The notes below the pieces were generated by a model, which saw only the letters and a list, made by a program, of their open reading frames with translations, ran no database searches and had not been told where the DNA came from. Shown here one piece after another: positions 18,568 to 28,356 of a stretch of 64,000 nucleotides of DNA. The DNA lies in contig CAYRFQ010000030.1 of assembly GCA_964423615.1 (NCBI GenBank), positions 1 through 64,000 of the forward strand. Direction: 5' to 3'. How positions within the stretch are numbered: position 1 is the first letter of the stretch; each line of letters begins with the position of its first letter. Origin of the DNA: CAYRFQ01 sp964423615. GTDB lineage: Bacteria > Planctomycetota > Planctomycetia > Gemmatales > Gemmataceae. Made by a program: the position numbers and the translations under genes.

Positions 18568-19338
18568 ATGCTTAACATTGTCATGCCGATGGCTGGTCGC
18601 GGGAGTCGATTCAAAAACGCGGGTTATACGACCCCCAAGCCGTTGATTCCAATTCATGGTCGGCCGATGACCGAGATCGTGATCGAGAATCTGCGGCCAT
18701 CCGGTCCTCATCGATTTATTTTCTTGATCCTTGCAGAACATTCGGCCGAATTCGGTTTCGACACTCATCTTCGTAACTGGGCACCCAATTGCGAAATCCG
18801 TTATGTGGATCGAGTGACCGAAGGGGCTGCGTGTACTGTCTTGTTGGCGCGGGATTTGATCGACACCGATGAACCTCTGATGATTGCCAACTGTGATCAG
18901 TGGGTAGACGTCTCGATCGATGAGTACCTCAACACATTGGAGACGTCGGAGGCGGATGGACTCATTATGACGATGTGGGCCGATCACCCGAAGTGGTCGT
19001 ATGTGCGGTTTGACGAAACGGGGAGAATTGTCGAAGTCGTTGAGAAGCAAGTCGTTTCGAACGAAGCGACGGTTGGAATCTACAATTATCGACGCGGGAA
19101 AGACTTCGTCCGAGCTGCCGACGAAATGATCGCCAAGAATTTACGTGTCAATAATGAGTTTTATGTGGCGCCGGCGTATAACGAATTGATTGCCGAAGGT
19201 CAGAATCTGGTCGTCCACAACGTCGGAAAAGAAGATGATGGGATGTATGGGCTGGGGGTTCCGGTTGATCTCGATCGGTTTATTGCGAATCCCATTTCTG
19301 AAAAGGCCGTGTTGATGGGAAGGGAAATGAACTCGTGA
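18568..19338 (+). CDS. BcbE-like sugar nucleotidyltransferase
   Basis: This 256-residue enzyme has the full signature MPMAGRGSRFKNAGYTTPKP, NCDQ at about residues 109-112 and EVVEKQ mid-chain. It most resembles the capsule-locus nucleotidyltransferases that I recall as the BcbE-like group, which activate a sugar or sugar-like phosphate as an NDP- or CMP-type donor. The ATG at 18568 follows GAGTGAGGG with good spacing; a GTG at 18553 would add five residues. It is the intact paralogue of the 17496-18236 gene. The donor made is unknown. Confidence 0.87.
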   Translation: MLNIVMPMAGRGSRFKNAGYTTPKPLIPIHGRPMTEIVIENLRPSGPHRFIFLILAEHSAEFGFDTHLRNWAPNCEIRYVDRVTEGAACTVLLARDLIDTDEPLMIANCDQWVDVSIDEYLNTLETSEADGLIMTMWADHPKWSYVRFDETGRIVEVVEKQVVSNEATVGIYNYRRGKDFVRAADEMIAKNLRVNNEFYVAPAYNELIAEGQNLVVHNVGKEDDGMYGLGVPVDLDRFIANPISEKAVLMGREMNS

Positions 19339-19345
19339 AGCATGT

Positions 19346-20239
19346 GTGAAAGCTCTTATGATTCAGAAACTAAAATTGTTATTTCAACTGTTGATCACTG
19401 GGCAATGGAGCGAATTCTCGGAACGAGTAATCAGCAAAATTACTGGACGGCAATACATTCAAAAGCATGAATTCCCGACATTCCTCGCTTTGGCGCGGAT
19501 AGTGAGTCTTACAGGGAAGAGTGGTACGTATGTGGTCGATGTCGGTTGTTCGAACGGTTTGTTTCTCCGCGCTTTGTCTCGATTCGTCAAGATCCTGGAC
19601 GCAATCGGTTACGAACCTCTCCCTGACGGATGGCCTGAGCTTCGACTTGGATCGCTCGCCTCTCGATGCCGGATTCGCAACGTGGCCGTGGGGGCAACTA
19701 CCGGAGAAATCGAGTTGTTCCAGACTGTCCATCCAGGGTTAAGCTCCGCTCTTCCTCTTGAGCCGACGTATCACTACTACTCGGGGAATCAGGATCAAGT
19801 AACAGCCTCTCGTAAAGTGGAGATTGTTACACTTGACGACGAGTTTGTGGAACTTCCCAACTGGCCAACTGTCTTGAAAATCGATACTCAAGGTTACGAA
19901 ATGGAAGTTTTGCGTGGGGCCGAGCGGCTCCTAGCGAGCGGGCGGATTGCAGCGATCGTGCTGGAGGTTTCCGTTCGCCTAAAGTATCAAAACCAACCCC
20001 TCATCGAAGAGATCATTACTTCCTTGAGGGGTTATGGATATCAAATCTACCAAATGAGTCCAGGGTACGTGGAATCGACTGGGCAAGTAAGTGAATACGA
20101 TATTGTTTTTTGCCATGAGGGCTTTCTGGAACAGGCAGGGAACCCAAATTCAATAGGCGACAAAGAAGTTCGAGATAAACCTCCCAATGGAGTTTCGTCT
20201 ACACTTACCTCGACACCGTCACGAAGTAGTACACCATGA
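19346..20239 (+). CDS. FkbM-family methyltransferase (2 of 4)
   Basis: This 297-residue methyltransferase has motif I VDVGCSNGLFLRAL at about residues 59-72 and the FkbM signature KIDTQGYEMEVLRGAE at about 173-188. It starts at a GTG seven bases after the preceding nucleotidyltransferase gene; an ATG four codons on is an alternative. Its stop overlaps the following glycosyltransferase start (ATGA). The C-terminal about 35 residues are Ser/Thr/Pro-rich and look disordered. It probably methylates the sugar added or prepared by neighbouring genes. Confidence 0.85.
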   Translation: MKALMIQKLKLLFQLLITGQWSEFSERVISKITGRQYIQKHEFPTFLALARIVSLTGKSGTYVVDVGCSNGLFLRALSRFVKILDAIGYEPLPDGWPELRLGSLASRCRIRNVAVGATTGEIELFQTVHPGLSSALPLEPTYHYYSGNQDQVTASRKVEIVTLDDEFVELPNWPTVLKIDTQGYEMEVLRGAERLLASGRIAAIVLEVSVRLKYQNQPLIEEIITSLRGYGYQIYQMSPGYVESTGQVSEYDIVFCHEGFLEQAGNPNSIGDKEVRDKPPNGVSSTLTSTPSRSSTP

Positions 20240-21255
20240 GAACGCCACAGCTCTCCATTGCCGTTCCAGTTTATAACGGCGAGAAGTTTCTTGGCAAGTG
20301 CCTGGAATCCATCGCTCAGTCTGTGCAATCGTTGAACGAGGACGAGCGTGCGTCTGTGGAAGTGATCGTTTGCGACAATTGTTCGAGTGATCGCAGTTTG
20401 GAGATAGCGCGGGAAGCGAGATTCGATTGCGTGTCTCGGGTCGTCCAGACGCCGGAATTCTACGATAATCGGACCTTGAATTGGCGTCACGCTTTGTCGC
20501 AGGCGACGGGCACATGGATGATGATGCTGCATGCGGATGACTTGTTGGCGCCACAGGGATTCCCGGCATTGGTGTCGGCCTGCAAACGAAAAGCCAACGA
20601 TCCTCGAGTGATCATGATCTCTGGCCGGGTCCAGTACTTTTCGGATACGACTCCGCCAGGTCGTGCCCATCCGCTTTGGCCTCTACCAAGTCGTTTATCC
20701 GGCAAGGGGCTGCGACACAATGTTTTGCCTTTGCTGTGTCCGTTCGTGCCTTTTACGGTGATGCGTCGCGCGAGTTACGAGCAGGTAGGCGGTCTGGATG
20801 CTCAATATGAACTCGTCCAAGACTGGGATCTGTGGTTTCGTCTTCTGGGTCTGGGCGATATGTATATTTTTCCACAAGTGTTTGGGCTTTGGCGCACGCA
20901 TGGTTTCTCGGAAAAATATGCCCGTATCTTTGCCTTCGAGCATGCCAAGTTGGCGTTGCGAATACGAGAATTGGTTCCCGATTTGGACGAACAAGCGACC
21001 CTGAGGTGTTTGCGAGTTCAATTAGCCAAAGCCAGAAACTGGGTCTCCGATCTGACGGCGGAAACTTTGGCTGCCGAGATTGATGGTATTTCTGCGGAAC
21101 AGAAAGAGGCCCTGGCAAGTCATTTTCCCACCCCAGAAGAAATCCAACCGCGATTGCGGCAAGCCGACCAAGCCGTGTCGGCGAGTCTTTATTGGCTTCG
21201 CTTTTCTGGTGGATTCAAGCTGTTGGCAGGCTCTCCCTCATCAAGCACTTCGTGA
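20236..21255 (+). CDS. GT2-family glycosyltransferase
   Basis: This 339-residue enzyme has a GT-A fold: LSIAVPVYNGEKFLGKCLES at the N-terminus, CDNCSSD at about 46-52, and the catalytic metal site HADD at residues 99-102. A typical WDLWFRL appears in the acceptor region near residue 197. It transfers a sugar from a nucleotide donor to the growing repeat unit on the inner membrane face. It is coupled by a 4-bp overlap to the FkbM gene before it. The last about 90 residues are helical and specific to this protein. Confidence 0.88.
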   Translation: MRTPQLSIAVPVYNGEKFLGKCLESIAQSVQSLNEDERASVEVIVCDNCSSDRSLEIAREARFDCVSRVVQTPEFYDNRTLNWRHALSQATGTWMMMLHADDLLAPQGFPALVSACKRKANDPRVIMISGRVQYFSDTTPPGRAHPLWPLPSRLSGKGLRHNVLPLLCPFVPFTVMRRASYEQVGGLDAQYELVQDWDLWFRLLGLGDMYIFPQVFGLWRTHGFSEKYARIFAFEHAKLALRIRELVPDLDEQATLRCLRVQLAKARNWVSDLTAETLAAEIDGISAEQKEALASHFPTPEEIQPRLRQADQAVSASLYWLRFSGGFKLLAGSPSSSTS

Positions 21256-21415
21256 GTTTGACGGATTTCTAGCGATCGAGCTTTGGATTGCTGGACCAGA
21301 GCCAATAGACGACTTTTTGTTGTCGGATGAGTTGGTGCTCGATGAGACTGGAGTGCTTCTCCCGAGTAGTCAGACTTGGTTCTTGCATTAGACGACTTCC
21401 AGGTGGAAACCTTCC

Positions 21416-22573
21416 GTGACGTCGAAATCAACTTACCGCTGGAATATCATCACGGGCGAATATCCACCTCAGCCAGGAGGTGTGAGTGATTATACGCGGT
21501 TGGTCGCGAAGGGTTTAGCCGAGGCTGGTGATGAAGTTCATGTTTGGGCCCCGGAATGTAAGAAGGAATCACCCGTTGACGTAGGAGTCAACCTGCATCG
21601 TCTTCCTGGCCACTTCGGTTCCCGAGCTTTGGACCAACTGTCGGCGCATCTTGATCGCCAACGCGATGATCGGAGTCGATTGTTGGTCCAGTACGTGCCG
21701 CAGATGTACGGTTGGAAAGCGATGAACGTCCCCTTTTGTTTGTGGTTGTATGGGCGTCGTCGTCATTCTCCTTGGGTCATGTTTCATGAGATCGCTGTCG
21801 CGATCTCGTTCAAGCAACAACTCCGTTTCAATGTGCTTGGAGTTGTTACTCATGCGATGGCCAGTTTGGTGGCTCGGGCGGCGAGCAGAATATTTGTTTC
21901 CATTCCTCTGTGGAAGGAGAAACTGGCCAGGATGGCTTCGGGGCCAAAGCCAATCACCTGGCTGCCGGTGCCAAGCAACATTGGGAGCGAAACCTCTCCG
22001 GAAGCGGTTCAAGCCGTCCGTGAAAAGATTGGTGTAGGTGCGGACAAGCAAATCATTGGGCACTTCGGAACTTTTGGGAATCTCATGGTGCCTTTGTTGC
22101 TGGATGTTTTTCCAAAGATTTTGCAACCAGACGAGCGGCGAATCGCTTTGTTTCTTGGTCGGAATAGTCAGCGATTCGCGGAGAATTTCCTAAAGCAACA
22201 TCCCCATTTGGGTCCTCAAGTTGTTGTTGGCGGGGCATTGGAGGCCGAAGAGTTGAGGTCTCATCTGAAAGTATGCGATGTCTTGCTGCAGCCGTATCCG
22301 GAGGGTGTTTGTGGTCGGCGGTCCAGTTTGATGGCTGGGCTCGCGTTGGGACTTCCTATCGTGACCACTCGCGGACGTCTGACGGAAACCGTGTGGCAAG
22401 AAGGGTTTGTCGAACTTGCCGAAGAGGACAATGTTGAGGAGCAGATCCACTTGGCGGAACAACTTTTGTTGAACGAGACACACCGGAAGAAACTCGCTGA
22501 ACTGTCCCGTATGGCCTACAAAAACAACTTCAGTATCGACCGGACAGTAGAAACATTGCGCACGGCCGAGTGA
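21416..22573 (+). CDS. GT4-family glycosyltransferase
   Basis: This 385-residue GT-B enzyme has the N-terminal acceptor motif GEYPPQPGGVSDYTR, common among EPS GT4 enzymes. Its donor domain contains GHFGTFGNL, QPYPEGVCGRRSSLMAGLA and VTTRGRLTE. The E-x7-E region is less canonical than in the other glycosyltransferases here. The start is a GTG at 21416. A 160-bp gap separates it from the GT2 gene. Confidence 0.82.
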   Translation: MTSKSTYRWNIITGEYPPQPGGVSDYTRLVAKGLAEAGDEVHVWAPECKKESPVDVGVNLHRLPGHFGSRALDQLSAHLDRQRDDRSRLLVQYVPQMYGWKAMNVPFCLWLYGRRRHSPWVMFHEIAVAISFKQQLRFNVLGVVTHAMASLVARAASRIFVSIPLWKEKLARMASGPKPITWLPVPSNIGSETSPEAVQAVREKIGVGADKQIIGHFGTFGNLMVPLLLDVFPKILQPDERRIALFLGRNSQRFAENFLKQHPHLGPQVVVGGALEAEELRSHLKVCDVLLQPYPEGVCGRRSSLMAGLALGLPIVTTRGRLTETVWQEGFVELAEEDNVEEQIHLAEQLLLNETHRKKLAELSRMAYKNNFSIDRTVETLRTAE

Positions 22574-22756
22574 AGGCAGTCGTTTGCGAAGGCTGGACTG
22601 ATTCGAGCTAGTGAATCTTTTCGAAAGACCGAAGCTCATAGCGGGACTTGATGAGTTGTCTGAATCAGTCACACAACAACGCACTTTGTTTTCACCTCAA
22701 AATTTACATGTCGTTTTCACAATAGGGACAGATACTGTGGACGCGGAGGATTGGTC

Positions 22757-23581
22757 GTGGGAGTAATTCAATGGATGGGTCGAGCGACGGCAAACGTCCT
22801 GGGACGTGAATCGTGGCTGACTCGCAAACTGCGTCCAAGTTACGAGATGCTCCTCCGTGTGTGCAGTTTCGGACGTGGGATATCTTGGACGATTAATGGA
22901 GTGCCGTTTCGTGTCGATCCGTCTTGTCGACATCGACTAGGGGTGAATTACGATGAGCCCGTCGCCCAATTCTTGCGGGAACGGGTTAAGCCAGGGGATC
23001 TGTGTTTTGACGTGGGTGCCAACGTCGGTGTCTATGTTTTGCAGTTTGCTTACTGGGCGGGTCCTGACGGGCGAGTTGTTGCGTTTGAGCCGAACCCAGC
23101 AGCGTTGTATTTCCTGAGGAAGCACATTCAGTTGAATGGATTGGATGACCGTGTAGAGGTCGTGGAAGCTGCTGTCGGTGCCGAACCAGGAGAGACGGTT
23201 TTCTACGTCGCGGGTTCTAGTGGGATGGGCCGTGTTGGTACTCCCAATAAATCACTGACTCAAACAGAGGAAATCAAGGTACCCTTCCTGACCCTCGATG
23301 ATTATTGTTTTTCCAAGGGATTGATTCCTGACTGGCTTTTCATTGATATTGAGGGTTTTGAAATAGCGGCCCTCGTTGGTGCTTCTCGGTTGTTGGAAAA
23401 GCACCTGGATAAAGTGAACATAGTCGTGGAAATGCACCCAAACGTTTGGGATTCTTCGGGAACTTCACGCGAACATGCTCAGAGTTTGCTCGAACAATGG
23501 GGCTTACGTCCTGTCCCTCTGTCGGGACAACAGGATCCACTGGCCGACCATGGACTGGTGTATTTGGAGCCTGCCCAATGA
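22757..23581 (+). CDS. FkbM-family methyltransferase (3 of 4)
   Basis: This 274-residue methyltransferase shows motif I FDVGANVGVYVLQF at about 75-88, AFEPNP at about 101-106 and the signature FIDIEGFEIAALVGA at about 194-208. The frame is open from a TTG at 22751, but GGAGGA at 22745-22750 is correctly spaced for the GTG at 22757, which I take as the start. It stands somewhat apart, with 183 bp before and about 240 bp after, so it may have its own promoter. Confidence 0.86.
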   Translation: MGVIQWMGRATANVLGRESWLTRKLRPSYEMLLRVCSFGRGISWTINGVPFRVDPSCRHRLGVNYDEPVAQFLRERVKPGDLCFDVGANVGVYVLQFAYWAGPDGRVVAFEPNPAALYFLRKHIQLNGLDDRVEVVEAAVGAEPGETVFYVAGSSGMGRVGTPNKSLTQTEEIKVPFLTLDDYCFSKGLIPDWLFIDIEGFEIAALVGASRLLEKHLDKVNIVVEMHPNVWDSSGTSREHAQSLLEQWGLRPVPLSGQQDPLADHGLVYLEPAQ

Positions 23582-23822
23582 CCCGTTTGGGGGGTCGAAT
23601 AGGCTTGGCAAAATAGCGCGAAGAATTTTGTTTTTTGGCAACGAACTCAGAACGTTCAGAGGCATTCTTCCCCTAAATTCGAATGATCCTGCTGTTGCTT
23701 CCCAGGTGTGAAGGCAACAGGACAGAGTTCGAAACTCAATTGGTTTAGGAAACGAACTTTCTATCCCACTTGGGGCCTAGAAAAGGGCCACAACTCTCCC
23801 CTCATCCACGTAGTAGGTGACC

Positions 23823-25217
23823 ATGAATATCGAGATAGACAGACAGGGCCAACCAGATTTACACCAATCTGGCGGAAAGGCTCGGCACCAAAGTGCTGTT
23901 TCCAACGCCCTTTTCTGGCTACTTTCTTTCGTGCTGTTTCAATTCGTTTGTCAGTTGGTGTTGGTTTCTGGTTACGCAGGTGGAATGCGTAAGTATGTGC
24001 GGGTGGCAGCCTTTGGTGCCAGCTTTGCCATGCTAGCCTTCGCTGGTAAGGGCAAGTTGCACCCGGCATCTTCGTGGATCCTCGTGACAATCGGTATCAT
24101 GCTGCTCAATATGTTCCACCCAACCACAAACACCTTTCTGGCTGCGACGGCACAGATTGTGTTGTATAGTGCGATCGCGGGGCCGCTCTTCTGGGTTGGT
24201 CGCTTTACTATCACGCCCAAGGTACTGAAAGCTGTGCTCATGGCCTATTGGGGATTTCACACTTTGAGTGCGTTTGTCGGCGTCTTGCAGGTGTACTATC
24301 CAGGGAGGTTTCAGCCAGCGATCGATCCCAACGTGCTCAACGACCCGCACTTTGAGAAATACTTCATTTTACTTGCGAACGGAGAGAAGGTTCTTCGGCC
24401 GATGGGATTGACGGATGCTCCCGGCATGGCTTCGTTAGCTGGATTGTATGCGTTTGTATTCGGACTTGGGTTTTTCTTTTATTTCAAAAGTTGGATTGGA
24501 CGCGGTTGCGGGCTGGGTAGTATGGCCATCGGGGTGTTCTGCATCTACCTTACTCAGGTCCGATCGATGCTGGTGATGACGGGTGTGTGTACGATCGTGT
24601 TCGGTGTACTCGCGCTTCGAAGACAGGATATGACGCGATTTACCCTTCTGATGATTGTCGCTCCGGTCATTCTTGGTGGTGCCTTTCTTTGGGCGGTGGC
24701 TGTTGGGGGGCAAGAGACACACGAGCGTTTTGCAAGTCTGACGGAAGATTCGGCTTCGCAGGTATACTACAAAAATCGAGGAACTTTTCTTGAGCACACC
24801 ATCACCGAACTGATACCGGAGTTCCCGCTTGGCGCCGGACTGGGGCGCTGGGGCATGATGTGTGTGTATTTCGGTGATATGAGGAACCCTGACAGTCCAA
24901 AGCTGTATGCGGAAATCATATGGACGGCTTGGGTCTACGACGGAGGAGTTCCGCTGGTGTTGGCTTTCTGTGCAGCGCTTTTCTCGGTGTGTCGGACCGC
25001 GTGGCAAGTAGGAACGAGTTCCTTACCTGATGAGCTTCCTCTGTGGGGAACGTTGATTCTCGCGTACAACTTTAGCATCATTGCCGGTAGTTTTAATTGC
25101 TGTCAACTTGCGAGCACAATGGGGCTGGATTTCTGGTTTTTGAATGCATTGTTATTTAGCGCGGCCCTGTACGTATCCAAGAAGAAAAAGTTAGCCAAAC
25201 AGCCTCAGCATTTGTGA
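23823..25217 (+). CDS. Wzy/WaaL-like O-antigen polymerase or ligase
   Basis: This 464-residue polytopic membrane protein begins with a short polar N-terminus (about 30 residues) followed by roughly ten to twelve hydrophobic segments. A polar loop at about residues 295-350 (containing ERFASLTED and GAGLGRWG) sits between late segments, the usual place of the functional periplasmic loop in Wzy/WaaL proteins. RSMLVMTG in the middle matches the conserved Arg-containing patch of the family. It would polymerise flipped repeat units in the periplasm. The ATG at 23823 is preceded by AGGTG; a GTG at 23817 adds two residues. Confidence 0.78.
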   Translation: MNIEIDRQGQPDLHQSGGKARHQSAVSNALFWLLSFVLFQFVCQLVLVSGYAGGMRKYVRVAAFGASFAMLAFAGKGKLHPASSWILVTIGIMLLNMFHPTTNTFLAATAQIVLYSAIAGPLFWVGRFTITPKVLKAVLMAYWGFHTLSAFVGVLQVYYPGRFQPAIDPNVLNDPHFEKYFILLANGEKVLRPMGLTDAPGMASLAGLYAFVFGLGFFFYFKSWIGRGCGLGSMAIGVFCIYLTQVRSMLVMTGVCTIVFGVLALRRQDMTRFTLLMIVAPVILGGAFLWAVAVGGQETHERFASLTEDSASQVYYKNRGTFLEHTITELIPEFPLGAGLGRWGMMCVYFGDMRNPDSPKLYAEIIWTAWVYDGGVPLVLAFCAALFSVCRTAWQVGTSSLPDELPLWGTLILAYNFSIIAGSFNCCQLASTMGLDFWFLNALLFSAALYVSKKKKLAKQPQHL

Positions 25218-25295
25218 ACGAGGACTGCGTTTCCTTTTGCTTGTGGTTTATAGGCGATCCCTGGGACCGCGTTTTCTCGTGGTTTGAGCATCATT

Positions 25296-26354
25296 ATGAA
25301 AATTGCGATGGTTGTGAGTTCGGTTCCTGAACCGAACCGGAAGCTAGGGGGAGTGGAGATTTTTGCCCATCGACTCGCGAATGAGTTGGCGAAAAAGGAT
25401 GAGGTAACGGTGTTCAGTCTCTCGAAAGGGGCACCTGCCGATGCGCTCTATCGTCACCAACAACTGTTTTCTACGCTGTATCGATTGAATCAAAAAGGTT
25501 TGTTTCGCAGACTGTTTTTGTGGTTTGGGTTTCCGACTCTTCTGAATTTTGTGGATATGAGTCGTTTCGACGTTATCCACATACAAGGGGATGATTGGTT
25601 TTACTTTTTCCGGCAGGAACCGACCTTGCGAACGATGCACGGTTCTGCACTCAACGAAGCCAAGACGGCTGCTTCTCTCAAACGCAAGCTGACTCAATAC
25701 ATGCTTTACCCGCTGGAACATCTGGCGGCCAAATTGGCGACGATCACGGTTGGAGTTGGGCCGGACTCGAAAAAGATCTACGGACTGGCACACTCGATTA
25801 ATAATGGCGTCGACGTGGACCGGTTTTACCCCGGTGAGAAGTCGCCCAACCCTTCGATTTTATTTGTTGGTAACTGGCAAGGACGTAAACGCGGACATTT
25901 CATGTTCGAGCGATTTACGCAATCAATCCTCCCAAGAGTTCCGGAGGCGCGGCTGTGGATGGTCAGTGACGAGTGTCCTTCGCATCCGAACGTGGATTCC
26001 TATGAATATCCGGACGACGCGACGTTGGCTCGGCTTTTTCGCGAAGCCTGGGTGTATGGGTATCCCAGCATCTATGAAGGTTTCGGCATAACCTATGTCG
26101 AAGCGCTTGCGAGTGGCACGGCGACTGTGACGTCTCACAATTATGGGGCGGAGCATGTGCTTGCGGGTGGAAAGTACGGGATCATAGCGGAAGACGAGCA
26201 TTTTGCCGATCAGATTGTGGCCCTTTTGACCGACGCAGAGAAACGCCGGCGGCTTGAGGATATGGGGTGCCAACGGGCAACGCAATTTCGTTGGAGCGAG
26301 GTGGCGAAGGCTTACCGTGATTTATATCTAAAGGCGCAAAACTCAAGAGTGTGA
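25296..26354 (+). CDS. GT4-family glycosyltransferase
   Basis: This 352-residue GT-B enzyme has LGGVEIFAHRLANELAK in the acceptor domain. The donor domain has VGNWQGRKRG at about 188-197 and YEGFGITYVEALASGTATV, the E-x7-E motif, at about 259-277. I prefer the ATG at 25296 because it places the first beta-strand (MKIAMVVSS) at the N-terminus; a TTG at 25284 would add four residues. It lies between the polymerase-like gene and the flippase gene. Confidence 0.87.
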   Translation: MKIAMVVSSVPEPNRKLGGVEIFAHRLANELAKKDEVTVFSLSKGAPADALYRHQQLFSTLYRLNQKGLFRRLFLWFGFPTLLNFVDMSRFDVIHIQGDDWFYFFRQEPTLRTMHGSALNEAKTAASLKRKLTQYMLYPLEHLAAKLATITVGVGPDSKKIYGLAHSINNGVDVDRFYPGEKSPNPSILFVGNWQGRKRGHFMFERFTQSILPRVPEARLWMVSDECPSHPNVDSYEYPDDATLARLFREAWVYGYPSIYEGFGITYVEALASGTATVTSHNYGAEHVLAGGKYGIIAEDEHFADQIVALLTDAEKRRRLEDMGCQRATQFRWSEVAKAYRDLYLKAQNSRV

Positions 26355-26669
26355 TCGAAGGTAAAGCGGAACGAACTGATGAAAAACCGGGCGAGAAAGG
26401 ATGCCTTGTCGATTGAGAAAACAGGATGGAAATGCCTTGGTCTGATCGAAAGAGGACCAAGTGGACAGATGGGGCTCGGTCACGAAACATTCTGAACGAG
26501 GTTGAATCACTGGTCGCGAGACGCGTGAGAAGTCCACACGAAACGTGACGTTTCTACGGATGTGCAATGATACGTCGAGCGGTTCTTGAGTCGTGTTTCG
26601 GTTGGAGAAAACGAGAAGTAAGACACCGAGCGCCATGGGAACGAAAGCTATGGAAACGAAACAGAAACA
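26355..26669. other. Intergenic gap before the flippase gene
   Basis: I see no gene in these 315 bases. Reverse-strand open frames here lack start signals and recognisable content. It may hold a promoter for the flippase gene, but nothing convincing can be pointed out. Confidence 0.4.
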
Positions 26670-28178
26670 ATGAGTCGGACAAAGAAGTTTGTATTTGGAT
26701 TGGGCGGAAAATATGTTTCCCAAGGGGTGATCCTGGTTTTTGGCCTTTGGTTGACACAATTTTTGCTTGCTCGTCTTGGAGACGAGACCTACGGAAGCTG
26801 GATCGTCCTTTTGCAACTTGTTGGTGTGTTGAGCATTTTGGATCTTGGCGTGATTGCTCTGGTTCCTCGAGAAGTTGCTTTCCGGACAGGTCAGGAAACA
26901 AACGATCCTGATTTCCAACAACTCAGAGAGTTCTTGAATGCGGTTCGTCGAGTGACTCTGTGGCAAGTTCCTGTGGTGGGGGCATTGGGCCTTTTTATCG
27001 CTTTCGTTTACTGGTCCGGAGATTCCTCCGAAGGTATCCGTCTTCCATTGTTGGTCATTGTGGTCACGTATGTATTACTTTTTCCTTTCCGGATGTATGC
27101 GGCTGCGTTGGAAGGCATGCAAGATCTTTTTGTGAGCGCGGCCGTCGTGCTGATTGGATGGCTCGTGCAAGCTGGTGTGGTGTTGAGCTTGGTATTGTCC
27201 GGTGCTGGGTATTGGGCTCTTGTAGGTGGATGGTTCTGTAATCTTCTGGTGACGACGTTGTTGTGTTGGGGACGATTACGATGGGAGTTTCCCCAGGCTT
27301 TACCCACAAAACTGGTTGGAAGCAGGTCGCCACTCATAGGTAATTTACTGTCCCGAGGATTGTGGATTAGTTTGGCCCGGATTGGACCTTTGTTGGTGTT
27401 TGGTACGGAGATGCTGATCATTAAAAGCATTCTTGGTCCGGAGGCCGTTGTGGTCTACGCCTGTACGGGAAAAGTTGTGACGTTGTTCCGTCATCAGGTC
27501 GTGGCGATTGCTCTGACCGCTACGCCAGGTATTTCGGAGTTGAAGGCCAGGAGCAATCGGGAACGGTTGACTGAAGTTTCTTCGATGTTGAGCCAAGCCT
27601 TACTTCTGACGAGCGGTTTGATTGCTGTTGTGGTCTTGGCCACGAACGAAGGGTTCGTATCGTGGTGGGTCGGACAGGAACGTTTCGGCGGAATGTTGCT
27701 CACGTACTTTTTCGTGTTCGCCATGGTTGCCCGCCATTTTACTTTCACGTTGACTCATTTGTTGTTCAGTCTGGGGCATGACAGGATTACGGCCTTTGTC
27801 GCGTCGATCGAAGGTGTGGTCGTTTTTCTGGGGATGATTTTTCTAGTGCAAACTGTTGGGTTCGTTGGTGCTCCGGCGGCCCTGTTGGTGACTACTTTGT
27901 GCGTCACGCTGCCACTGAATGTATTCTTTTTGACGAAAATAGGAGACATCGCCGTTTGGCAGTTGTTGAAAGCCCAGGTGTTGTTCTTGATGCTGTTTTC
28001 GGTTTTCGTTTTGATGGTCATGTGGCTGGGTACGTATTGGGTTCCGGACACGTTTCTCGCCCTTGCGTCAACGAGTTTGGGAGTTGCACTGACGTATGTC
28101 GTTTTCATGCTGCCCGTTCTCTATCGGTCGCCATTACGCAATAAATTGCCGAGCAAACTTGCCTTTTTTCGATTGTAG
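26670..28178 (+). CDS. Wzx-type polysaccharide flippase
   Basis: This 502-residue membrane protein has about twelve to fourteen hydrophobic segments. The N-terminal pattern KYVSQGVILVFGLWLTQFLL, then GDETYGSWIVLLQLVGVLSILDLG (the second written across two segments), is typical of the polysaccharide-transport (MOP exporter) family. It would flip undecaprenyl-diphosphate-linked repeat units from the cytoplasmic to the periplasmic side, feeding the Wzy-like proteins in this locus. The start is the ATG at 26670; upstream sequence is AG-rich but has no strong Shine-Dalgarno. Confidence 0.88.
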   Translation: MSRTKKFVFGLGGKYVSQGVILVFGLWLTQFLLARLGDETYGSWIVLLQLVGVLSILDLGVIALVPREVAFRTGQETNDPDFQQLREFLNAVRRVTLWQVPVVGALGLFIAFVYWSGDSSEGIRLPLLVIVVTYVLLFPFRMYAAALEGMQDLFVSAAVVLIGWLVQAGVVLSLVLSGAGYWALVGGWFCNLLVTTLLCWGRLRWEFPQALPTKLVGSRSPLIGNLLSRGLWISLARIGPLLVFGTEMLIIKSILGPEAVVVYACTGKVVTLFRHQVVAIALTATPGISELKARSNRERLTEVSSMLSQALLLTSGLIAVVVLATNEGFVSWWVGQERFGGMLLTYFFVFAMVARHFTFTLTHLLFSLGHDRITAFVASIEGVVVFLGMIFLVQTVGFVGAPAALLVTTLCVTLPLNVFFLTKIGDIAVWQLLKAQVLFLMLFSVFVLMVMWLGTYWVPDTFLALASTSLGVALTYVVFMLPVLYRSPLRNKLPSKLAFFRL

Positions 28179-28356
28179 CCTGAACTCTCGTTTCGCGTAT
28201 AACAGGGATGAATGATTCAGTGAAGACACCAAATGGGAATCGATTTGGTATCTTGCGGATTCTCTTTCTGGTTCGCCCTGAGCAGCACTCTCGGAAAACT
28301 ATCTCTTGAGGCTCCTCCGGCTTCAGAGTTGGACACGTACGGGAAAGGGGAAAGCC

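Noticed and set aside
21256..21391. Continuation of an open frame after the GT2 gene
   Set aside because: It is in a different frame from the GT2 gene with no ribosome site. I could not match it to any neighbour and do not consider it coding.
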